Shown: positions 1-5,753 of the stretch, one piece after another
Layout: each line of letters begins with the position of its first letter
Position numbering within the stretch: the stretch's first letter is position 1
Assembly (NCBI GenBank): GCA_014377145.1
Contig: JACMQE010000271.1
Coordinates: forward strand, 1-5,753
Length of the DNA stretch: 5,753 bases
DNA from: Glaciimonas sp.
GTDB taxonomy: Bacteria; Pseudomonadota; Gammaproteobacteria; Burkholderiales; Burkholderiaceae
Reading direction: 5' to 3'
Program-made: the position numbers and the translations under genes
The notes under the pieces: generated by a model
Databases searched by the model: none
What the model saw: only the letters and a program-made list of their open reading frames with translations
What the model was told of the DNA's origin: nothing

Positions 1-3000
1 TGCCGGTCTGGACTGGCAAATAATTGCAGCCGATCCGCGACAATAGTTGCAGTCAAATCAGGATTGGTATTTCCTAGTTGGACTTTCCCGCTCGTGCTCA
101 GCGTGCCATTGCCGCCTTGGAATTCAAGTTTCTGTAATGCAATGATATTTTTTTCTAGCGTAATGTGGGCGATCCCATTGCGCAATTTTATTCCTTGATC
201 GTACAGCGTCAATGCTAGATTATCGCCATTAACCGCACCTGAAAATGTTGGCTGCGCCAACTTGCCTGCCAGCCTCAGGTCCATCGTCAGGCTACCATCT
301 AAACCAACTTGTGGCCCGATTAGTCGGCCTACAGTTTTCAATTGCGGAACGCTAGCTTTAATGGTGCCGGACAAAGCAGCATTATTGGCTATCGTCAGAC
401 GATTCCCCATGTGGATCAAACCAAGTTGCACTTGCGCGTTTGCTGATCCAATCCTCGCTGCCACCAATGCTGCATTCAAATTGACCTGAGTGCCTTGCAA
501 ATCAGTGCGTAAATGTAGTTCAGATAAACCTAGTGCAGTATCGCCGTGACCGGCATTGATACGAAGATCGCCGCTACGACGTTTGATCTCAAAAAATCCG
601 CTAGCAATATCTGACAATCCAAGATTCCAGCTGCTATCGAGAATTAAGTTTGTTTTTAACGACGGAATATTACCAGTAAACACATGAATCAACTCCAGTA
701 TGGTATTCACTTTCAGGCCATTGATGGCACCAGCTGACTGTATCCGATCATGGTCGATCTTCAAACTTTTCAGGTCAATAACGGCATCGGAAATCATCAA
801 GCGCGTAGCGCCTAGCACGACTTTATCTGCCGCTACGCTAATCAATAACGGCGTTTCCAATACGATGCGCGGAACACCCTGATTTTTTAACGCACTTAAC
901 GTACCCTGCCATCCATAGCCAGTCGCGCTATCAATCAACTTTCCCTGTGCAGCCAAGGTCAGTGCCAAAGATTTTTCACGCACATTGCCGACACTTTCAA
1001 GATATAACGCATGGCTATCGAAAGTACCACCTAGATTCGCATTTAACTTTGTCAGCGCAATGCCTGGGCTGTGATAACCACGCGCTTCGATGCTAAGTTG
1101 CAGACGGTTGGCGGCGGCGGATAACTTAGCACTGAGGTCAGTTTGAATGTCAGCTAAGCCAGATAAACTATCGATTTGATACGATCCAAAAGCTAATTTT
1201 TTAGCGCTGTAGCTGGCCTTCAAGGTGGGACGTTGCATGCTACCTGTCACTTGTCCATCCAGATGCAGCGCACCGGACAAACCGAAACCAGGTCTTTGCA
1301 ATTGGGCGGCATCAATGTTGATGTTAAGACGATCGCCGCTGGCACCGAAACTGCCATTTAGTTGTATATTATTCCCTGCCATGGACAAATGGGCATCACT
1401 TGGTAATAGTCTCTTCCCCAATATATTAATATTGCCGTTGCCGGTCATTGGGAGGTTGGCATAAACACTGTCGAGAACATTGAACTTCAGCTTTAGAGCA
1501 AGCGCAGGCGTTAACTTTCCTACGGCATTGATGTCCATATTAATGTAGGTTGAAGCAGGCTTCGACACGGTATCGGATTTGTTTGACGTGGTACCATCCG
1601 GATAAGCAATTTTTAGCCATAAAGCGGGATCAACATTCCTTAACTTTCCCTTGAGCGAAAACGCCATTTCGCCCACTCTGATAATATTTCCACTTGTTTC
1701 TAGCAGCGCGGAGCCAGTGGTCAATTGCAAAAGGCGAAGAGTGATTTTTTTAGGATCCAGCACCGCCTCCAATTTTGCTAAGAAATTTTTATCAGCAAGT
1801 TTCAACGTGATTTCTTGCGTATCTGGCGTTAGCGTGAGTTTGACGGGGCCTCGCAATTGTGTCGGCTGTAACTGCCCGTGCAATGCATGCAAATCAAGCC
1901 CGGCAACCTCGAGGTTAAACTTACTGACATTTTTTTCTTTACCACCAATATAGTATTCTCCGGCCCCACTGATGGTGCCGTTATTGACTAGTTTTATCTG
2001 CAAACTGGAAAGTTGTTGATTCTTTGCGTCAAGACGTAATTCGGCGTGGGCAGAAATCAGCGGTAAGCGATCTTTATCTATTCCGCCGGGAATAGCGTTG
2101 GTGATGTGTAAGGGGCCGCTTACTGCCAGCGTGCTGAGATCGACATTGTGAGTGACTTTATTGTCGGCAGGGTTGGTCGTTAGGAGCGATGAAATCGGTA
2201 CTAAATCGGCCTGAATATTCATGTCAGCAAAAGGTGCACCGGGGCTGAATAATTTTGGATTTAGATGGCTGGCGCTGAGTTGTATGCGCTGAAAGGGAAT
2301 CGGTGCGAAAGGGGTAGCGGCAATATTTGCAATGGCGCATAGTTTGTTGCCATTGCCATTGCCATTGATGGCGAGGTTCAAGGCCGACAACGTGCCGGAT
2401 ACCTTAGCATCAATTTGATATTTTTCCTGTGCGTAAGCACTTTGTAATTCAGCACCACCGCTGATTGCAAATGGGGCTTCTCCTTGTAAATGGAGAGTGG
2501 CATTTACACTACCGAACGCGCTATCCAGTCGTTCGACTACCAGTTTGTGCTGGATGCGATCAGATTGTCCGTGCAAAACCAGATTACGCAGTTCGGTGGT
2601 ATTCCGTCCTTGCCGCATGACCAATTTATCGAGTGTAATATTTTCTAGCGACAATGCCAACGGTAAGGTCAGGTCGGTTGGCAAAGTCATCGGCTCAGAC
2701 GGTTTTGGTTTTGTCCACGCCTCCACAGTGCCGAAGTGCAGATGGCTTACGCTGAATTTTAGGGGGGAGAACGTCAGTTGCCAGCTTGCATCGATTTTAT
2801 CGACTAAAAATTGCTGAGTTGCATCGCGATAGACGACATTTTTCAGGCGCGCGCCTTGTGTCAAGGTGCCGCCAGTCAGTTCTCCGCTTAGCTGTTGTTG
2901 CGATAACCAAACCGCCGATTTCCAGATGAATTTGGTCCCTGATTCAAAGCTAATACCAATTAACACCGCGACGACTAACAATGTGGCGATCAGCATCGGC

Positions 3001-3125
3001 GTCAAGATGACTGACAGCATTCTGGGAAAAAAATGCGCACCGCCAACATCACGCGTGCTCTTTGGCGGGAGGAGCGGGTCAGGTGCAGGGGGGTGCTTGG
3101 ATGGTGGTACGGTTGCTTTGGTCAT
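1..3125 (-). CDS. tamB: TamB, translocation and assembly module inner-membrane subunit (partial, C-terminus beyond the left edge)
   Basis: The frame is open for 1041 codons and runs off the left edge. An in-frame TAA lies two codons upstream of the ATG, so the protein cannot start further up. Residues 1-35 are Pro-rich and presumably cytosolic. Residues about 36-60 (LTPMLIATLLVVAVLIGISF within them) form one hydrophobic anchor. It is followed by the family-typical ESG motif (61-63) and a GxLTGGTLTQG-like segment. The rest is repetitive, with alternating polar and hydrophobic residues rich in Gly, Asn, Leu and Asp, as expected for the periplasmic beta-taco groove of TamB/AsmA-like proteins. 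TPFAPIP (271-277) resembles betaproteobacterial TamB. The last visible residues (RLQLFASPDR) look like the lead-in to the conserved C-terminal TamB domain (formerly DUF490), which lies mostly outside. E. coli TamB is about 1259 residues, so a few hundred are probably missing. From family knowledge it bridges the envelope to TamA and is implicated in outer-membrane protein assembly and phospholipid transport. It follows tamA by 99 bp. No clear Shine-Dalgarno precedes the ATG. Confidence 0.93.
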   Translation of the reverse strand, partial: MTKATVPPSKHPPAPDPLLPPKSTRDVGGAHFFPRMLSVILTPMLIATLLVVAVLIGISFESGTKFIWKSAVWLSQQQLSGELTGGTLTQGARLKNVVYRDATQQFLVDKIDASWQLTFSPLKFSVSHLHFGTVEAWTKPKPSEPMTLPTDLTLPLALSLENITLDKLVMRQGRNTTELRNLVLHGQSDRIQHKLVVERLDSAFGSVNATLHLQGEAPFAISGGAELQSAYAQEKYQIDAKVSGTLSALNLAINGNGNGNKLCAIANIAATPFAPIPFQRIQLSASHLNPKLFSPGAPFADMNIQADLVPISSLLTTNPADNKVTHNVDLSTLAVSGPLHITNAIPGGIDKDRLPLISAHAELRLDAKNQQLSSLQIKLVNNGTISGAGEYYIGGKEKNVSKFNLEVAGLDLHALHGQLQPTQLRGPVKLTLTPDTQEITLKLADKNFLAKLEAVLDPKKITLRLLQLTTGSALLETSGNIIRVGEMAFSLKGKLRNVDPALWLKIAYPDGTTSNKSDTVSKPASTYINMDINAVGKLTPALALKLKFNVLDSVYANLPMTGNGNINILGKRLLPSDAHLSMAGNNIQLNGSFGASGDRLNINIDAAQLQRPGFGLSGALHLDGQVTGSMQRPTLKASYSAKKLAFGSYQIDSLSGLADIQTDLSAKLSAAANRLQLSIEARGYHSPGIALTKLNANLGGTFDSHALYLESVGNVREKSLALTLAAQGKLIDSATGYGWQGTLSALKNQGVPRIVLETPLLISVAADKVVLGATRLMISDAVIDLKSLKIDHDRIQSAGAINGLKVNTILELIHVFTGNIPSLKTNLILDSSWNLGLSDIASGFFEIKRRSGDLRINAGHGDTALGLSELHLRTDLQGTQVNLNAALVAARIGSANAQVQLGLIHMGNRLTIANNAALSGTIKASVPQLKTVGRLIGPQVGLDGSLTMDLRLAGKLAQPTFSGAVNGDNLALTLYDQGIKLRNGIAHITLEKNIIALQKLEFQGGNGTLSTSGKVQLGNTNPDLTATIVADRLQLFASPDR
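2347..2367. repeat. Short hexanucleotide tandem repeat (TTGCCA, about 3.5 copies) inside tamB
   Basis: Three full copies of TTGCCA plus a half copy on the plus strand encode the Asn-Gly run N254-N260 in TamB. The unit is a multiple of three, so copy-number change would lengthen or shorten the protein without shifting the frame. It sits in the variable part of the periplasmic domain, just before the conserved TPFAPIP segment. Confidence 0.7.
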
Positions 3126-3224
3126 GCGTTATGTATTGACTTTGTTGTGAGAATAGATAAATGTGAATATAGGCAACGCTGCGCCTCAGCAATACCATCG
3201 CTATCATTGTTATAGCGGCCACGT
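3126..3224 (-). other. tamA-tamB intercistronic spacer
   Basis: The 99-bp gap between the tamA TGA and the tamB ATG contains no gene. It has a 6-bp hairpin just after the tamA stop but no T-run typical of a rho-independent terminator, which supports co-transcription of the two genes. The 20 bases before the tamB ATG lack an AGGAG-like sequence, so tamB translation may start inefficiently or rely on another feature. The gap is longer than in tightly packed tamAB pairs, so a minor internal promoter cannot be excluded. Confidence 0.5.
3199..3217 (-). other. Small inverted repeat (CGCTAT / ATAGCG) after the tamA stop
   Basis: Two perfect 6-bp arms are separated by a 7-base loop, starting 8 bases past the tamA stop codon. 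The stem is short and no T-run follows, so it is at most an RNA-stabilising or pausing structure in the tamAB transcript. Chance occurrence is possible. Confidence 0.3.
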
Positions 3225-5015
3225 TCAAAAAGCGATGCCTAATGAAATATGGGGTTGGATGCGTTTGTCCTGTACCCCATACGCTAAGTCGAGGTTGATC
3301 GGACCGACCGGGCTGTGCCAGCGCACGCCAAAGCCGGTACCCACCTTAATTTCTTTATTGACCCAGCCATCGGTTGCGATACCGATATCGTAAAAAACCG
3401 CTCCGCCCCATGTTTGATTGAACCAATGCTGATATTCAGCGCTGGCGGTCATAAGGTATTTAGTCGGATAGAAGGTGCCGTTTTGTGTATTGCCAATTCC
3501 CAAATAGCTATATCCACGCACGGATTCGTTACCACCGGCCCGGAACAATAGCGATGCAGGGACTTCGGCACCAGCTCCTTTGGTAAATACTCCACCGCCC
3601 TCTACCCGGAAAATCATGATGTCGTGCTTAGCAACAGGGACGTATCGTTTGTACCGTAGGTAAGCACGAAAAAAACTCTGATCGGTCATCAGGCCTTTTA
3701 AAGCCACCCCGGTTTGAACCGAGAATATATCGCCTTCGGTCGGAAAAATCTGATCATCGACATCCCGCCGGGTCCAGCTAAATCCGGGCACGAATGCTTG
3801 ATGTTGGCCAGGTAAGATGAAAGTACCAGGAGGCAATACTGCGCCGTCGGTTTGCTGAAGGGAATCAAGATAATAATCGAGCGTCAGAGCAGTGTCATAG
3901 TTTTCCAGTGCACGCGCACGCCTTAACCCGATCCGCTGACTGCGCAGGTCCGCCCCTTCCAGCGTTGTCCGCTCATACGAGGTATTGATACCGTTGACGA
4001 AGCCGCGCTGGTCGGGCGGCATATTTAATTCTAACGACCCAAACTGCCGCCGCTGTTCAATTTTGGCCTGAGTGTCAAACACCCAGCCTTTTCCAAATAC
4101 ATTATAATTCGAGTAACGTCCCTGCACCTGCGCCCCGGTATCTGTACCATAGCCGACACCGGCACGAACGCGTTGCGATGGAAATTCAGTGACTTGTACT
4201 TTTACTGGTGTGAGCGACGGATGGGTAGGATCGTCGTCAATCCCAACAATAACATTGCCAAAGTATCCAGTACTTTGGATCTGGCGTTGCAAGTACAGTA
4301 GCCGATCGAGGTCGTAATTTTCACCGACGTTGAGCGGATTGACGTTTTCAATAATGCTCTTCGGATAGCGCTTGATCCCGCTAATCTCTAACGGACCTAA
4401 GGTAAACGATGGTCCACTATCGTACTGCACTGATAACTGGGCGTCATTGTTATCCGGTTCAATTCTGGCTTCAGATTGGACAATCTTGGCTGAGGGAAAT
4501 CCTTTATATTGCAAAAGCTGCAAGCTATATTCTTTGGCGGCATCCCAGTCACTTTGACGAAATGGCTGCCCGGCAGGTAAACGCCAGTTGCGTTGCAGTC
4601 GGCCTCTTCTTCCTGGCACTTCTGTCACCACTCTACCTTTCACATCAAGGGTTGCGCGCGACACCATGGTGCGCCGATGCGCATCTACTTTCAGATGGAT
4701 GACTTTGATCTTACCTGGAGCAACGGTAACTTTAGTGGTAGGTAAAAAATACCCCTCGGTTGAGGTAAGTTGTGCGACTTGATCATTGACTGTATCTAGC
4801 ATGAACTTTAATTGATCGTCGCTCACATCGTCATGATCTTTGTAGTGGACCAGATCTAGATGTTCTTTTAATATTGCATTGATTTCTTTCGGTGCGTCAA
4901 TTTCGACCTTATACGCGGCAAAAGCCTTAGTCGTTTGTACAGAAAGTAGTCCAAAAATAATTCCGTAGAGTAGTTGAGCTAACCAGAATCCAAGTTTGTG
5001 TCGGCATGCGGTCAT
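3225..5015 (-). CDS. tamA: TamA, Omp85-family outer-membrane subunit of the translocation and assembly module
   Basis: The product is 596 residues, close to E. coli TamA (577). A signal peptide occupies residues 1-33. Three POTRA domains follow, at roughly 35-100, 102-200 and 203-276. The third contains GPLEISGIKRYP and an LQRQIQSTGYF segment typical of the POTRA next to the barrel. The barrel spans about 279-596. It carries the Omp85 loop motif VRGY (499-502, in GGNESVRGYSYLG), a late VRWHSPVGPINLDLAYG element, and a final HISLGIAF with terminal Phe, the usual beta-signal for BAM-dependent insertion. The frame can be extended 29 codons to a TTG at 5102. I chose the ATG at 5015 because it places a basic n-region (MTACRHK) directly before the hydrophobic core. 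Neither start has a good Shine-Dalgarno. TamA pairs with TamB, encoded just downstream. BamA is a less likely identity, because it has five POTRA domains and is about 800 residues. Confidence 0.94.
   Translation of the reverse strand: MTACRHKLGFWLAQLLYGIIFGLLSVQTTKAFAAYKVEIDAPKEINAILKEHLDLVHYKDHDDVSDDQLKFMLDTVNDQVAQLTSTEGYFLPTTKVTVAPGKIKVIHLKVDAHRRTMVSRATLDVKGRVVTEVPGRRGRLQRNWRLPAGQPFRQSDWDAAKEYSLQLLQYKGFPSAKIVQSEARIEPDNNDAQLSVQYDSGPSFTLGPLEISGIKRYPKSIIENVNPLNVGENYDLDRLLYLQRQIQSTGYFGNVIVGIDDDPTHPSLTPVKVQVTEFPSQRVRAGVGYGTDTGAQVQGRYSNYNVFGKGWVFDTQAKIEQRRQFGSLELNMPPDQRGFVNGINTSYERTTLEGADLRSQRIGLRRARALENYDTALTLDYYLDSLQQTDGAVLPPGTFILPGQHQAFVPGFSWTRRDVDDQIFPTEGDIFSVQTGVALKGLMTDQSFFRAYLRYKRYVPVAKHDIMIFRVEGGGVFTKGAGAEVPASLLFRAGGNESVRGYSYLGIGNTQNGTFYPTKYLMTASAEYQHWFNQTWGGAVFYDIGIATDGWVNKEIKVGTGFGVRWHSPVGPINLDLAYGVQDKRIQPHISLGIAF
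4917..5015 (-). other. Predicted Sec signal peptide of TamA (residues 1-33)
   Basis: A positively charged n-region (MTACRHK) is followed by a hydrophobic core (LGFWLAQLLYGIIFGLLSV) and a polar c-region ending in AFA before A34. This AxA pattern fits signal peptidase I and the export expected of an outer-membrane barrel. There is no lipobox cysteine at the junction. The cleavage site is a prediction by eye. Confidence 0.8.
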
Positions 5016-5273
5016 ACGCAACAGTCCAGAGTTAAATGCCGGATCGACGTCACCTTGGCCTGAGAGTTTTGACGTAAAAATGGTATGAACATAGATTTTC
5101 AAGGCTAGACCAAAACAAGGGTGGCGTCACTGGCGGTGTATGTAAGGTTACGTAGATCACTGGCTATGTTGGTGCCTACCGCAATTAGTATATCCACCGG
5201 CATTGGACAAAGCACTTAACTCGGCGTTCATCAATATAAGGAAAGCTGGTTTCTGGAGCGGATAAAAGGCTGA

Positions 5274-5285
5274 AAAGTTAACTTT
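5274..5285. repeat. 12-bp perfect palindrome AAAGTTAACTTT
   Basis: This perfect self-complementary 12-mer is centred on GTTAAC in the fumC-tamA gap, about 260 bp upstream of the chosen tamA start. It could be an operator half-site pair or a chance AT-rich palindrome. I recognise no specific regulator consensus. Confidence 0.4.
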
Positions 5286-5320
5286 ATCTGATATTAAGCA
5301 GCGCCAATGCATTCTGGATT

Positions 5321-5330
5321 TGAATATTCA
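5321..5330. repeat. 10-bp perfect palindrome TGAATATTCA
   Basis: This perfect palindrome lies 40-49 bp beyond the fumC stop codon. The flanking bases do not extend the symmetry and no T-run follows it on the minus strand, so it does not look like a terminator. Its function is unknown and it may be chance. Confidence 0.35.
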
Positions 5331-5369
5331 CACGCTTACGAAACGCAACTTTTTTTATGTATTTAGGAT

Positions 5370-5753
5370 TTATCCAGGATGGGTCATGGCAGAAGGCTGA
5401 ACCCATTCCGTAAATTCCTGCTCGGTAACATAGCCAAGCGTCAATGCAGCCTCTTTCAATGTACTACCATCATGATGTGCGGACTTGGCAATTTGCGCGG
5501 CCTTATCGTAGCCGATATGCGGCGCCAGAGCAGTCACCAGCATCAGCGAACGCGCCATTAACTCTGCGATGCGATCTTCATTTGCACCAATACCAACCGC
5601 GCAATGATGGTCAAAACTAGCCATACCGTCTGTCAACAAACGCACACTTTGTAAAAAATTATGCGCGATGAGAGGTTTAAACACATTGAGTTCGAAGTTG
5701 CCGGAGGCACCGCCGAAGTTAATAGCAACATCATTGCCAAAAACCTGACAACA
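5370..5753 (-). CDS. fumC: Class II fumarate hydratase FumC, C-terminal 127 residues (partial, N-terminus beyond the right edge)
   Basis: FumC is an iron-independent homotetrameric enzyme of the TCA cycle that interconverts fumarate and L-malate in the cytoplasm. The frame reads from the right edge to a TAA at 5372-5370. It matches the end of E. coli FumC (467 residues) closely: [13 protein letters not shown] near fragment residues 12-24, [10 protein letters not shown] at 31-40, [14 protein letters not shown], and HIGYDKAA at 79-86, followed by the small C-terminal domain ending in [11 protein letters not shown]. The catalytic His and the SSxMPxKxNP loop lie upstream of this fragment and cannot be checked. 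An internal GTG at 5684 is not a start, because clear family sequence continues upstream of it. Aspartase and argininosuccinate lyase share the superfamily fold, but the tail is specifically fumarase-like. No strong rho-independent terminator follows the stop codon. Confidence 0.96.
   Translation of the reverse strand, partial: CCQVFGNDVAINFGGASGNFELNVFKPLIAHNFLQSVRLLTDGMASFDHHCAVGIGANEDRIAELMARSLMLVTALAPHIGYDKAAQIAKSAHHDGSTLKEAALTLGYVTEQEFTEWVQPSAMTHPG

Larger units (their letters stand above)
5016..5369. promoter_or_regulatory. fumC-tamA intergenic region, probable location of the tamAB promoter
   Basis: No convincing gene lies in this 354-bp gap, apart from a possible 29-codon upstream extension of tamA. 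Because it follows the fumC stop and precedes tamA on the same strand, it should hold the fumC 3' end and the tamAB promoter. I could not assign a convincing sigma-70 promoter. The best -10-like hexamer on the minus strand is TATACT (5192-5187), but no good -35 lies at proper spacing. Two AT-rich palindromes (5274-5285 and 5321-5330) sit in its right half. An 8-bp direct repeat TCACTGGC occurs at 5127-5134 and 5157-5164, flanking GTAAGGTTAC (5142-5151), which is itself an interrupted inverted repeat. A regulatory role is inferred from position only. Confidence 0.4.

Noticed and set aside
1651..2817. Several plus-strand open frames of 76-106 codons opposite tamB, for example 1651-1953, 2497-2817 and 2866-3150
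   Set aside because: They lie antisense within a 1041-codon reading frame with clear TamB features, and their translations show no recognisable domain or credible start context.
3315..4782. Plus-strand open frames opposite tamA (for example 3315-3551, 4409-4702)
   Set aside because: They are antisense shadows of a full-length Omp85-family gene whose motifs are intact. Their translations resemble no known family.
5187..5215. Sigma-70 promoter for tamA using TATACT (minus strand, 5192-5187)
   Set aside because: The -10 match is fair, but the TTGTCC upstream is only 12 bases away and the 17-base position holds no -35-like hexamer. I therefore mention it only as a weak candidate within the intergenic entry.
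5334..5358. Possible plus-strand terminator: a weak stem around CGCTTACGAAACG followed by a T-run at 5350-5356
   Set aside because: The stem is only about 5 bp with a wobble pair and a 3-base loop. No plus-strand gene leads into it, and on the minus strand the T-run becomes an A-run before the stem.
5379..5561. Plus-strand 60-codon frame opposite fumC
   Set aside because: It is antisense to highly conserved fumarase coding sequence and has no independent support.
5370..5684. A 104-codon minus-strand gene beginning with GTG at 5684
   Set aside because: The frame stays open to the right edge and the upstream residues ([12 protein letters not shown]) are typical FumC, so the GTG is an internal valine codon and not a start.
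1..5753. A previously undescribed system, mobile element or CRISPR array
   Set aside because: All substantial coding capacity is explained by fumC, tamA and tamB. There are no spaced repeats, transposase frames, terminal inverted repeats or tRNA genes.

Overview
This window is ordinary bacterial chromosome with three minus-strand genes in the order fumC, tamA, tamB (read from the right edge leftwards). The proteins look proteobacterial. The FumC tail, the TamA barrel and especially the TamB sequence (for example its TPFAPIP segment and the ESG motif after the membrane anchor) best suggest Betaproteobacteria, probably Burkholderiales/Oxalobacteraceae-like. Base composition looks moderate by eye, not the high GC common in that order. 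The lineage is an inference from protein style; no marker gene such as rRNA is present.

Layout. Positions 5370-5753 hold the last 127 codons of class II fumarase (fumC), cut by the right edge. Positions 5016-5369 are a non-coding gap of about 350 bp with AT-rich stretches and two short perfect palindromes, and probably contain the promoter of the tam genes. Positions 3225-5015 hold tamA, an Omp85-family outer-membrane protein with a signal peptide, three POTRA domains and a C-terminal beta-barrel ending in Phe. A 99-bp spacer with a small hairpin follows. Positions 1-3125 hold tamB, an inner-membrane-anchored, very long beta-rich AsmA-like protein. It reads open for 1041 codons and runs off the left edge before its conserved C-terminal domain is complete.

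How the genes work together. TamA in the outer membrane and TamB anchored in the inner membrane form the translocation and assembly module. This envelope-spanning complex is implicated in inserting some outer-membrane proteins and in phospholipid transport between the membranes. The same-strand order with no evident terminator between them fits a tamAB operon. fumC is a TCA-cycle enzyme with no obvious functional link and is probably a separate unit upstream.

I found no mobile element, CRISPR array, RNA gene or novel system. All plus-strand open frames look like antisense shadows of these genes. The points worth a second look are modest: start-site choice in tamA, a Pro-rich cytosolic tail and Gly-Asn repeat in TamB, and the two intergenic regions.
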